Shown here piece after piece: positions 14,331-20,934 of a DNA stretch of 22,000 nt. How positions within the stretch are numbered: the first letter of the stretch is position 1; each line of letters begins with the position of its first letter. The position numbers and the translations under genes are program-made. The DNA comes from an uncultured Clostridium sp. (GTDB lineage: Bacteria; Bacillota; Clostridia; TANB77; CAG-508), in the NCBI GenBank assembly GCA_900553405.1, contig USDF01000030.1, forward strand, positions 1-22,000, given 5' to 3'. Under the pieces are notes generated by a model, which was not told the DNA's origin, ran no database searches, and was given only the letters and a program-made list of their open reading frames with translations.

Positions 14331-14484
14331 AAAAGGTATAAGAATTAAATTCGTTTTTGTATGGAGGATATTCAATGTAAGCCTATGAATCTTGTCAGGT
14401 CCGGAAGGAAGCAGCAATAAGTAGTCACTTATGTGTGAAATATCTTCCATAGAGAAACGAAAACAAAAATTCTTATACCTTTTT
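14331..14484 (+). ncRNA. ffs: Signal recognition particle RNA, small bacterial type
   Basis: The universally conserved core GTCAGGTCCGG-AAGGAAGCAGC (14394-14415) identifies SRP RNA domain IV, which binds Ffh. Around it, ATGGAGGATATT (14361-14372) pairs with AATATCTTCCAT (14439-14450). Beyond that a further 16-bp helix (14331-14346 with 14468-14483) closes the transcript and ends in a T5 run. The transcript is therefore one long rod, and its last helix plus T-run acts as the terminator. The mature RNA may be trimmed to about 14355-14460. Gene order SRP RNA, dnaX, ebfC, recR matches B. subtilis (scr). Confidence 0.95.
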
Positions 14485-14512
14485 AAAAATTGAAACAGAT
14501 GTGGTAGAATTT

Positions 14513-14546
14513 AGAATTTCTAATAGCTTTGTTAAACAGAAATTCT
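14513..14546 (+). other. Hairpin in the dnaX leader
   Basis: AGAATTTCT (14513-14521) pairs with AGAAATTCT (14538-14546), 9 bp with a 16-base loop, between the SRP RNA terminator and the dnaX ribosome binding site. No T-run follows, so it is not a terminator. It could affect mRNA stability, or be chance. Confidence 0.3.
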
Positions 14547-14576
14547 TTGCTATAGTCTTTTATAGGGGTGAAAAAG

Positions 14577-16220
14577 ATGGCATATACAGCATTATATAGA
14601 AAATTTAGACCAACAACATTTGAAGAGATGGTAGGTCAAGAACATATAACTAAAACATTAAGAAATCAAATTATTGCAGGAAGAGTTGGACATGCGTATT
14701 TATTAAATGGAGGTAGAGGAACAGGAAAAACATCTACAGCCAAAATTTTAGCTAGAGCAATAAACTGCTTAAATCCTAAAGATGGAGAACCATGTAATGA
14801 ATGTGAAATTTGCAAAGAAGCCTTAAATGGTAGCCTAACAGATATAGTTGAAATGGATGCTGCGTCAAACAATAGTGTAGAAGACATTAGACAAATACGT
14901 GATGAAGTAAATTTCTTACCAACTAAAGCAAAATATAGAGTATATATTATAGATGAGGTTCATATGCTTTCAACAGGAGCTTTTAATGCACTTTTGAAAA
15001 CACTAGAAGAACCACCAGAACATGTAAAGTTTATTTTAGCAACAACAGAACCACAAAAAATACCAGCAACAATACTTTCAAGATGCCAACGTTTTGATTT
15101 CAAAAAAATATCAGAAGAAGATATAGAAAAAAGATTAAAAATAGTTTGCAAAGAAAGTAATATAGAAATTACAGAAGAAGCACTTAAAGTAATAGCATTT
15201 TTAGCAGAAGGTGCTATGAGGGATGCATTAAGTATATTAGAAAGATGTATTCAAGATGGCGATTCAAAAATTGATGAAGAAAAAGTAAAAGATTTAGTAG
15301 GAATACCAAAATTAACATATATTTATCAAATAACAAATGCAATAATAGAATATAACTCAGAAGAAGCGCTAAATGCTATAGAAGAAGTTATTAAAGAGGG
15401 AAAAGATTTAACAAATTTATTGTGGGAAACAATAAAATATGTAAGAGACATTTTAATATATAAAACAAGTAAAAATACATCTATTTATAATAAAGAAGAA
15501 ATAGAAAAAATAAATGAATTATCTACAAAAGTTGAAAAAGATAGATTGTTAAATATAATTTATGAACTTTCAAATCTAGAAAATGAAATGAAATGGTCTA
15601 CACAAAAAACAATTTTGTTCCAAGTAGGAATTTTAAAGTTATGTGCAGGTGAAGTAAGCAGTAGTTCAGGAAATGTAGATAATTCACAAATTAATGAATT
15701 GAAAAATAAAATAGCAGCATTAGAAAGTCAAATAAGGCAAATTACAAGTGGAAGTATCCACATAAAATCACAAAATGTGGATAACACTCCTAAATATTCC
15801 GTAAATTCTGAAAATAAAAAAGAGGAAAAAGTGTTAGATACACAAAGAGAGGTAAAACCAAGTTATAATATTAAGGCAGGAAGCGGAATTAAGGCATGGC
15901 CAGAAATTGTTGCAAATTTAAAACAAGAGGGAAAAATAATGTTATATACAAATTTAATGAATTCTAATGCAGAAGAATTAAATGATATGACAATAGGAAT
16001 TTCATTCCCTAGAGGTTTAACTCCATTTGGAAAAACAATTCTAGAAAAAAGCGAAAATGTTCAAGAACTTGAAAAGAGAATTTCTGTGCAATATGGAAAG
16101 CCAATGAGAGTAAAATATATACAAGATAATCAAGAAAGTAAAAAGGAAGAAAAACCACAGGCAAGTGAATTTGAATCATTAGCACATGATATGGATTTAC
16201 CTTTTAATATCATAGATTAA
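14577..16220 (+). CDS. dnaX: DNA polymerase III gamma/tau subunit DnaX
   Basis: DnaX is the clamp-loader ATPase of the replisome. The protein (547 residues from the preferred start) has Walker A GGRGTGKTS (about 45-53), the four zinc cysteines (64, 73, 76, 79), DEVH (126-129) and the sensor SRC motif (168-170). A helical C-terminal extension binds the polymerase in tau forms. The start ATG 14577 has AGGGGTGA upstream; a GTG three codons earlier lies inside that site and is not used. No in-phase A-AAA-AAG slippery site was seen, so a gamma form by frameshifting is not supported. Two DnaA-box-like sites lie inside the gene near 15754-15784. Confidence 0.96.
   Translation: MAYTALYRKFRPTTFEEMVGQEHITKTLRNQIIAGRVGHAYLLNGGRGTGKTSTAKILARAINCLNPKDGEPCNECEICKEALNGSLTDIVEMDAASNNSVEDIRQIRDEVNFLPTKAKYRVYIIDEVHMLSTGAFNALLKTLEEPPEHVKFILATTEPQKIPATILSRCQRFDFKKISEEDIEKRLKIVCKESNIEITEEALKVIAFLAEGAMRDALSILERCIQDGDSKIDEEKVKDLVGIPKLTYIYQITNAIIEYNSEEALNAIEEVIKEGKDLTNLLWETIKYVRDILIYKTSKNTSIYNKEEIEKINELSTKVEKDRLLNIIYELSNLENEMKWSTQKTILFQVGILKLCAGEVSSSSGNVDNSQINELKNKIAALESQIRQITSGSIHIKSQNVDNTPKYSVNSENKKEEKVLDTQREVKPSYNIKAGSGIKAWPEIVANLKQEGKIMLYTNLMNSNAEELNDMTIGISFPRGLTPFGKTILEKSENVQELEKRISVQYGKPMRVKYIQDNQESKKEEKPQASEFESLAHDMDLPFNIID
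15754..15784. promoter_or_regulatory. Inverted pair of DnaA-box matches inside dnaX
   Basis: TGTGGATAA (15776-15784) is the reverse complement of the DnaA consensus TTATCCACA. GTATCCACA (15754-15762) differs from it at one position and faces it. The two form an 8-bp inverted repeat (TATCCACA/TGTGGATA) with a 13-base gap, in the poorly conserved linker coding region. Confidence 0.4.
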
Positions 16221-16224
16221 AGAA

Positions 16225-16247
16225 TAAAAGTTTATAGGTAACTTTTA
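16225..16247 (+). other. Small hairpin between dnaX and ebfC
   Basis: TAAAAGTT (16225-16232) pairs with AACTTTTA (16240-16247) over a 7-base loop. It is too weak for a firm terminator call and may partly attenuate or stabilise the operon mRNA. Confidence 0.3.
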
Positions 16248-16281
16248 AAACCTAAATATTATTATACAAGGAGAGAATACA

Positions 16282-16626
16282 ATGTCAAAAAGAGGAGGAT
16301 TCCCAGGAGGTATGGGAGGATTTGGAGGAATGAATCTAAATCAATTAATGAAAGAAGCAAAAAAAATGCAAGCTGATATGGAAAAATCACAAGAAGAATT
16401 AGGAGCAAAAGAATTTGAAGCAACAGCAGGCGGCGGAGCAGTTTCAGTTAAAGTATCAGGAAATAAAGAAATAAAAGAAATAAATATAAAAAAAGAAGTA
16501 GTAGATCCAGATGATGTAGAAATGTTACAAGATTTAATTTTAACATGTGTAAATGAAGCTTTAAGAAAAGTAGATAGTGCACAAGCAGCAAGTTTAGGTA
16601 AATACAATATTCCTGGATTAATGTAA
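16282..16626 (+). CDS. ebfC: YbaB/EbfC-family nucleoid-associated protein
   Basis: A 114-residue DNA-binding protein of the YbaB/EbfC family, which binds DNA as a dimer and is encoded between dnaX and recR in most bacteria. The N-terminus is unusually rich in Gly, Phe and Met (residues 4-16). Next comes the helical NLNQLMKEAKKMQADMEK segment, then GGGAVSVKVSGN and the C-terminal helix DLILTCVNEALRKV. The start ATG has AGGAGAG upstream. recR starts 20 bases after its stop, so translation is probably coordinated. B. subtilis calls this gene yaaK. Its exact role, in recombination or nucleoid organisation, is not settled. Confidence 0.95.
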   Translation: MSKRGGFPGGMGGFGGMNLNQLMKEAKKMQADMEKSQEELGAKEFEATAGGGAVSVKVSGNKEIKEINIKKEVVDPDDVEMLQDLILTCVNEALRKVDSAQAASLGKYNIPGLM

Positions 16627-16646
16627 TTAAAAGAGGAGTATAAAAC

Positions 16647-17246
16647 ATGTCATATTATTCACCATCAATTGAAAAACTAATTGAAGCATTTGAAAGATTA
16701 CCTAGTATAGGAAATAAAACAGCTGCGAGACTTGCATTTTATATGCTAGATAGATCTGAAGAAGAAGTAAATGAATTTGTTTCAGCAATTGTAAATGCAA
16801 AAAAGAATTTAAAATATTGTTCAAAATGTTTTAATATATCAGATACAGATCCATGTAATATTTGTGGAAATCCTAAAAGAGATCCAAGTACTATATGTGT
16901 TGTAGAAGATGTAAAAGATGTAATTGCAATGGAAAGAACACATGAATTTAAAGGTTTATATCATGTATTACATGGCTCAATTTCACCAATGAATGGAATA
17001 GGACCAGATGATATAAAAATAAAAGAACTTTTATCAAGACTTATGGAGGGTGAAGTTAAGGAAATTATTTTAGCTACAAATCCTAGAGTTGAAGGTGAAG
17101 CAACTGCAATGTATATTTCAAAATTAGTAAAGCCATTAGGAGTAAAAGTTACTAGAATAGCACATGGAATCCCTGTAGGTGGAGATTTAGAGTATACAGA
17201 TGAAGTAACATTAAGCAAAGCATTAGAAGGAAGAAGAGAACTATAA
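16647..17246 (+). CDS. recR: Recombination mediator RecR
   Basis: RecR acts with RecO (and RecF) to load RecA onto SSB-coated single-stranded DNA at gaps. The 199-residue protein has the normal architecture. The N-terminal helix-hairpin-helix contains LPSIGNKTAARLAFYML, the zinc finger has C58, C61, C70 and C73, and the Toprim domain begins at ICVVEDVKDV. The C-terminal RIAHGIPVGGDLEYTDEVTL is the Walker-B-like family signature. The start has AGAGGAG upstream. It closes the dnaX-ebfC-recR unit and is followed by a strong terminator. Confidence 0.97.
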   Translation: MSYYSPSIEKLIEAFERLPSIGNKTAARLAFYMLDRSEEEVNEFVSAIVNAKKNLKYCSKCFNISDTDPCNICGNPKRDPSTICVVEDVKDVIAMERTHEFKGLYHVLHGSISPMNGIGPDDIKIKELLSRLMEGEVKEIILATNPRVEGEATAMYISKLVKPLGVKVTRIAHGIPVGGDLEYTDEVTLSKALEGRREL

Positions 17247-17254
17247 AATAAAAG

Positions 17255-17300
17255 TAAATGTCACAATTGGAGATAGTCCATAATTGTGACATTTATTTTT
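17255..17300. terminator. Bidirectional terminator between recR and the small reverse gene
   Basis: A perfect 14-bp stem (17255-17268 with 17282-17295) has a 13-base loop and a T-run (17296-17300) on the forward side. The stop codon of the reverse gene lies in its 3' arm, so it serves both convergent genes. Confidence 0.85.
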
Positions 17301-17466
17301 CGCAAGGAGGATTTACAGATAAAGCTGCTAAACTATCTCCAATTATAGTAAAAAAGCCGGAATAAGCAACAATTTCATCTGAAGTTAAGCCTTGTGAAAT
17401 AGTAATTGCAATAATATTTGCAAGAGTTACTAATTCACAACCATTTAAATTATTTATATTAAACAT
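17293..17466 (-). CDS. Small conserved-type protein, resembles DUF6774
   Basis: This 57-residue reverse gene starts at ATG 17466 with AGGTGAGG just before it and has its own promoter (17482-17511). The protein begins MFNINNLNGCELVTLANIIA and continues ITISQGLTSDEIVAYSGFF, then TIIGDSLAALSVNPPCEK. The pattern CELVTL, then an Ile/Ala helix, then L-S/T-D-E, then an F-T-x-x-G-D-S/T-L-A helix recalls the short clostridial family known to me as DUF6774, whose function is unknown. That assignment is from memory and should be checked. Two amphipathic helices seem likely. Cysteines at residues 10 and 55 sit near the two ends. Codons and signals look genuine. Confidence 0.8.
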   Translation of the reverse strand: MFNINNLNGCELVTLANIIAITISQGLTSDEIVAYSGFFTIIGDSLAALSVNPPCEK

Positions 17467-17481
17467 AACCTCACCTAAAAT

Positions 17482-17511
17482 ATTATATTAAGATAAAAAG
17501 CTTTTTGTGAA
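17482..17511 (-). promoter_or_regulatory. Promoter of the small reverse gene
   Basis: On the reverse strand TTCACA (17506-17511), 18 bp, TATAAT (17482-17487), followed by a short leader with AGGTGAGG. The -10 is perfect and the -35 is fair. Confidence 0.55.
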
Positions 17512-17527
17512 AGTTATGTGAAATATA

Positions 17528-17556
17528 TTGATAAAACAAAATTGTAATGGTAATAT
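17528..17556 (+). promoter_or_regulatory. Promoter of the ABC transporter operon
   Basis: TTGATA (17528-17533), 17 bp, TAATAT (17551-17556). It is the best candidate ahead of the ABC operon and leaves a leader of about 75 bases. No riboswitch-like fold was recognised in that leader. Confidence 0.5.
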
Positions 17557-17636
17557 GTTGAAGTGAAATTTATAAAACACTACGGAAATAGCTACTTTCA
17601 AGAAAAATGTCGATTTATAAAAAAGGAGGAATTAAA

Positions 17637-18608
17637 TTGATAGAAGTAAAAAATGTGACTAAAAAGTATGGCAATTTTACAGCAGTAGATAACATTACTT
17701 TTACAGTAAAAGATGGAGAAGTAGTAGGTCTTTTAGGTCAAAATGGAGCTGGAAAAAGTACAACCATGAACATGATAACAGGTTTTATAGAGCCAACAGA
17801 GGGAACTATCATAATTAACGGATATGATATTATGAAAAAGTCCTTAAAAGCTAAAAAACAAATTGGTTACATGCCAGAAAATGTTCCATTATATCCAGAA
17901 TTAACTGTAAAAGAATTTGTTTCTTATATGGCAGAATTAAAATTAGTAGGAAGAAAGGAAAGAAAGCAAGAAGTAGAAAATGCTATAAAAGAGACAGGTC
18001 TAGAAGAAGTAAAAAACAAATTAATACGTAATTTATCTAGAGGTTATAAGCAAAGAGTAAGCATAGCAGGTGCATTAGTAGGTAATCCGGAAGTTTTAAT
18101 ATTAGATGAGCCAACAGTAGGTTTAGATCCAAAACAAATTATAGAGATTAGAAATTTAATTAAAAATTTAGGGAAAAAACATACAGTAATACTTAGCTCA
18201 CATATTTTATCTGAAATAAGCCAAATATGTGAAAGAGTTGTTATATTAAATAAAGGAAAAATTGTAGCAATAGATACACCAGAAAATTTAGAAGAAAAAA
18301 CAAAAGAACAAAATGTTTTATTTGTTACAGTAGAAGATAAAGAAGAAAAAATGTCAAGCCTAAAAGAAAAAATAACAGATATTGAGAAGCTAGAAATGAT
18401 AAAAGATAATGAAGATGGAACAAAACAATATAAGATAGTTTCAAAATCAGAAAAAGATATAAGGAAAGCTTTATTTGATACTTTACCAAAAGAAGGAATT
18501 ACAATATTTGAATTAAAAAAAGCAGAAACAAGTTTAGAAGATGCATTTATTAAATTAGTAGATAATGCTACAAGCAAAACAGAAAATGCAAAAGGAGGTA
18601 ATAAATAA
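17637..18608 (+). CDS. ABC transporter ATP-binding protein (GldA/ABC-2 type)
   Basis: A 323-residue ABC ATPase with Walker A GQNGAGKST (34-42), the signature in degenerate form LSRGYKQR (133-140), Walker B VLILDEP (153-159) and the H-loop histidine at 189 (SSHIL). A C-terminal domain of about 100 residues follows, as in ABC-2 exporters. The start is TTG 17637, preceded by AAAGGAGG; the ORF remains open ten codons upstream but would swallow that site. The stop overlaps the start of the permease gene (TAATG), showing tight coupling. With the next two genes it forms a GldA-GldF-GldG-like set. The substrate is unknown, and gliding is not implied in this kind of organism. Confidence 0.92.
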   Translation: MIEVKNVTKKYGNFTAVDNITFTVKDGEVVGLLGQNGAGKSTTMNMITGFIEPTEGTIIINGYDIMKKSLKAKKQIGYMPENVPLYPELTVKEFVSYMAELKLVGRKERKQEVENAIKETGLEEVKNKLIRNLSRGYKQRVSIAGALVGNPEVLILDEPTVGLDPKQIIEIRNLIKNLGKKHTVILSSHILSEISQICERVVILNKGKIVAIDTPENLEEKTKEQNVLFVTVEDKEEKMSSLKEKITDIEKLEMIKDNEDGTKQYKIVSKSEKDIRKALFDTLPKEGITIFELKKAETSLEDAFIKLVDNATSKTENAKGGNK

Positions 18609-19291
18609 TGTGGGCAATTATTAAAAAAGAATTCAAATCATATTTTTTATCACCTATAGGTTATGTAGTAGTAGGAATTTTACTATTTGTGTTTAGTATA
18701 TTTTTCTATATTATAAGTGTACAAACAGGTTCAGTAGATTTAAGTTCTTTGTACTATTATATGGCAATATATGGACTTATTATAGGTGCACCAATTTTAA
18801 CAATGAGAATGTTTGCAGAAGAAAGAAAAAATGGTACAGAACAATTAATTTTAACATCACCAATTAGTATAACAAAAGTTGTTTTAGGAAAATTAGTTGC
18901 AGCATTAGGAGTTATATTAATTACATTAATAATTTCTTTAGGATATTATGCTATAGTAAGCACTTTTGCAAAAACAAGTATAATTCCAATTATAACATCA
19001 ATGGTAGGATTTATGTTAGTGAGTATGGCAGCTATATCTGTTGGAATGTTTGCCTCAAGTATTACAGAAAATCAAGTAATTTCAGCAATAATTACAATTG
19101 CATTTTTACTAATGTCAATATTTATGGAAAATATTAATGAAATATTTTCTAACATATCTTTAATACATTTTTATGAGAAATTTCCATCAGGACTTATTTC
19201 TTGGACAGAAGTTGCAGGATTAGTATCTTTTTCTTTAGTATTTATTTTACTAACTATTCTTGTAATGCAAAGAAGAAAAACTGTTAAATAA
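18608..19291 (+). CDS. ABC-2 type permease (GldF-like)
   Basis: The 227-residue integral membrane subunit has six predicted hydrophobic helices. It starts with the family's typical MWAIIKKEFKSYFLSPIGYV and has MRMFAEERKNGTEQLILTSPIS between helices 2 and 3, the coupling region of ABC-2 and GldF permeases. The ATG overlaps the ATPase stop codon. It presumably forms the channel with the ATPase, while the following GldG-like protein provides an extracytoplasmic part. The substrate cannot be read from sequence. Confidence 0.9.
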   Translation: MWAIIKKEFKSYFLSPIGYVVVGILLFVFSIFFYIISVQTGSVDLSSLYYYMAIYGLIIGAPILTMRMFAEERKNGTEQLILTSPISITKVVLGKLVAALGVILITLIISLGYYAIVSTFAKTSIIPIITSMVGFMLVSMAAISVGMFASSITENQVISAIITIAFLLMSIFMENINEIFSNISLIHFYEKFPSGLISWTEVAGLVSFSLVFILLTILVMQRRKTVK

Positions 19292-19311
19292 ATTCGGAAA
19301 GGAGTAAAAAA

Positions 19312-20760
19312 GTGAAAAAAGGAATTGAAATTATAAAAAAGAAATGGCTAAAAAATACTTTTTTAACAATTTTATTAATTGCTATAATTTTTGCAATATA
19401 TTTTGGAATAAATTATGCAGTTAAAAAATTAAATTTAAAAGATATAGATCTTACAACAGATAAAATTTATTCAATATCAGAAAGTACAGAAACTAAATTA
19501 AAAGATTTAGATAAAGATGTTCAAATAGAATTAATAAATATGAGTAATTATGTGTATTTGTTAGATTTTACAAATAAATATACACAACTAAACTCTCATA
19601 TAACAATGGAGAGAATTGATGATTTAACACAAAGACCAGATATAATGAATACATACAATTTAGAATCTACAGATAATTTAATAATTGTAAAATCTGGAGA
19701 AAGAGAAACATATATTTCTCTAAGTGATTTATATACTTATGATTATACGACAGGAGAACAAATAGACACAACAGAGGAATCAATTACAAATGCAATAATA
19801 GAGGTAACAATAGAAAATAAGCCTAAAATATACTTTTTAGAAGGTCATAATTATTATAATGATAATTATTTTCAATTAGTAAAACAAAATATTACTGCAG
19901 AAGCTAATGAAGTAGAAAATTTAAATATTTTAACAAAAGGAAGTATTCCAGAAGATTGTAATTGTTTAGTAATTACAACTTTAAAAGAAGATATCACCGA
20001 AATTGAAAAAGATGAATTAATTGCATATAGTAACAAAGGTGGAAAAATATTATTATTAGCAGATAGTAATATTTTAGGAATTAGTACACCAAACTTTGAC
20101 GAAATATTAAATTTATATGGATTTAATATTTCTAGTGGAATATTAATGGAACAAGATCAAGATAAAATGTTCTATAATTTACCAGAGTTTATAATTGCAA
20201 AAGTGGAAAGTAGTGAATTAACTCAAAATTTAAAAATGAATATAAATGTATGTTTTATAGATGCTGGAAAAATTGAATTTAAAGATGAAGAAACATTACA
20301 AAATTTAGGAGTAGAATATTCTACTATAGCAAAAACAAGTAGTAAAGCATTTATAAGAACAAACTTAAATATATCAACTTTATCAAAAACAAATCAAGAT
20401 ACAGATGCAGGAGATAGTATAATAGGTGCACTTGTAACAAGAAGTTTGGAAGATGGAAATAGTGCAGAAATGATTGTTTACTCAAATGCAATATTTGCAA
20501 CAAATCAACAAGTAAATATCAACAACAATTATGCTATGTATGCAAATATGCTTTGCAATAATGATGATGTTGTAATTAACTCAATATCATATTTAACAAA
20601 AAGAACAGATACAATTACAATTAGAAAAGATTCAGATAGTGTAAGTTACACAGTAACGCAAAGAGAACATAGTATAATAGTTGGAATAATATTCCTAGTT
20701 CCAGCATTAGTTATAGTTTGTGGAATTATTGTATGGCAAATACGTAGAAGAAAAAAATAG
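19312..20760 (+). CDS. GldG-like ABC transporter auxiliary protein
   Basis: The 482-residue protein has one transmembrane helix near each end (about 15-32 and 455-475) and a large domain between. TTDKIYSISESTETKLKDLD near the N-terminus and VTIENKPKIYFLEGHNYYND later are the recognisable start of the GldG / ABC_transp_aux family; the C-terminus is a helix with a basic RRRKK tail. The start is GTG at 19312 with GAAAGGAG upstream. It comes 20 bases after the permease and ends at a strong terminator. In Bacteroidetes GldA-F-G is tied to gliding and secretion; in Firmicutes the homologous set is uncharacterised. Confidence 0.88.
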   Translation: MKKGIEIIKKKWLKNTFLTILLIAIIFAIYFGINYAVKKLNLKDIDLTTDKIYSISESTETKLKDLDKDVQIELINMSNYVYLLDFTNKYTQLNSHITMERIDDLTQRPDIMNTYNLESTDNLIIVKSGERETYISLSDLYTYDYTTGEQIDTTEESITNAIIEVTIENKPKIYFLEGHNYYNDNYFQLVKQNITAEANEVENLNILTKGSIPEDCNCLVITTLKEDITEIEKDELIAYSNKGGKILLLADSNILGISTPNFDEILNLYGFNISSGILMEQDQDKMFYNLPEFIIAKVESSELTQNLKMNINVCFIDAGKIEFKDEETLQNLGVEYSTIAKTSSKAFIRTNLNISTLSKTNQDTDAGDSIIGALVTRSLEDGNSAEMIVYSNAIFATNQQVNINNNYAMYANMLCNNDDVVINSISYLTKRTDTITIRKDSDSVSYTVTQREHSIIVGIIFLVPALVIVCGIIVWQIRRRKK

Positions 20761-20764
20761 AATA

Positions 20765-20808
20765 AATATAAAAATCTCTCATAAAATTGAATGAGAGATT
20801 TTTATATT
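20765..20808 (+). terminator. Terminator of the ABC operon
   Basis: An 18-bp perfect stem (20765-20782 with 20791-20808) encloses an 8-base loop, with A5 before and T5 within the 3' arm. It begins four bases after the stop codon. Confidence 0.85.
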
Positions 20809-20826
20809 CTAGGCAAGTTATCATAG

Positions 20827-20832
20827 TATAAT
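20827..20832 (+). promoter_or_regulatory. Possible -10 box for the YkvI-like gene
   Basis: TATAAT lies inside an inverted repeat AAGTTAT/ATAACTT (about 20815-20838). No good -35 is found at 16-18 bp. The position would give a leader of about 95 bases that includes the hairpin at 20866-20900. Confidence 0.35.
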
Positions 20833-20865
20833 AACTTTCTGTAGAAGATAAATATGGAAGAAATT

Positions 20866-20900
20866 AGATTTTGTAGCAGTTTGCACTGCGTACAAAATCT
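20866..20900 (+). promoter_or_regulatory. Strong leader hairpin upstream of the YkvI-like gene
   Basis: AGATTTTGTA-GCAGT (20866-20880) pairs with ACTGC-G-TACAAAATCT (20885-20900), giving 15 bp with one bulged G and the 4-base loop TTGC. Nine bases later comes T8 (20910-20917), then AGGAGA and the TTG start. It looks like an attenuator or protein-binding leader, but the T-run is not adjacent as in a standard terminator. Confidence 0.5.
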
Positions 20901-20934
20901 TAATTCTAGTTTTTTTTATAGTAGGAGAAATAAC

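Noticed and set aside
14148..14450. Reverse ORF antisense to the SRP RNA
   Set aside because: It overlaps the conserved SRP RNA and the end of a well-supported gene, lacks a ribosome binding site, and is a composition shadow.
15816..15822. AAAAAAG as a programmed -1 frameshift site in dnaX
   Set aside because: It is read AAA-AAA-G in frame, not A-AAA-AAG, so the canonical tandem slip does not apply; no supporting stem-loop follows at the right distance.
18044..18577. 177-codon reverse ORF within the ABC ATPase gene
   Set aside because: It is fully inside a gene with intact Walker A, signature and Walker B motifs; the reverse product is a Phe/Ser/Ile-rich artefact of AT-rich codons.
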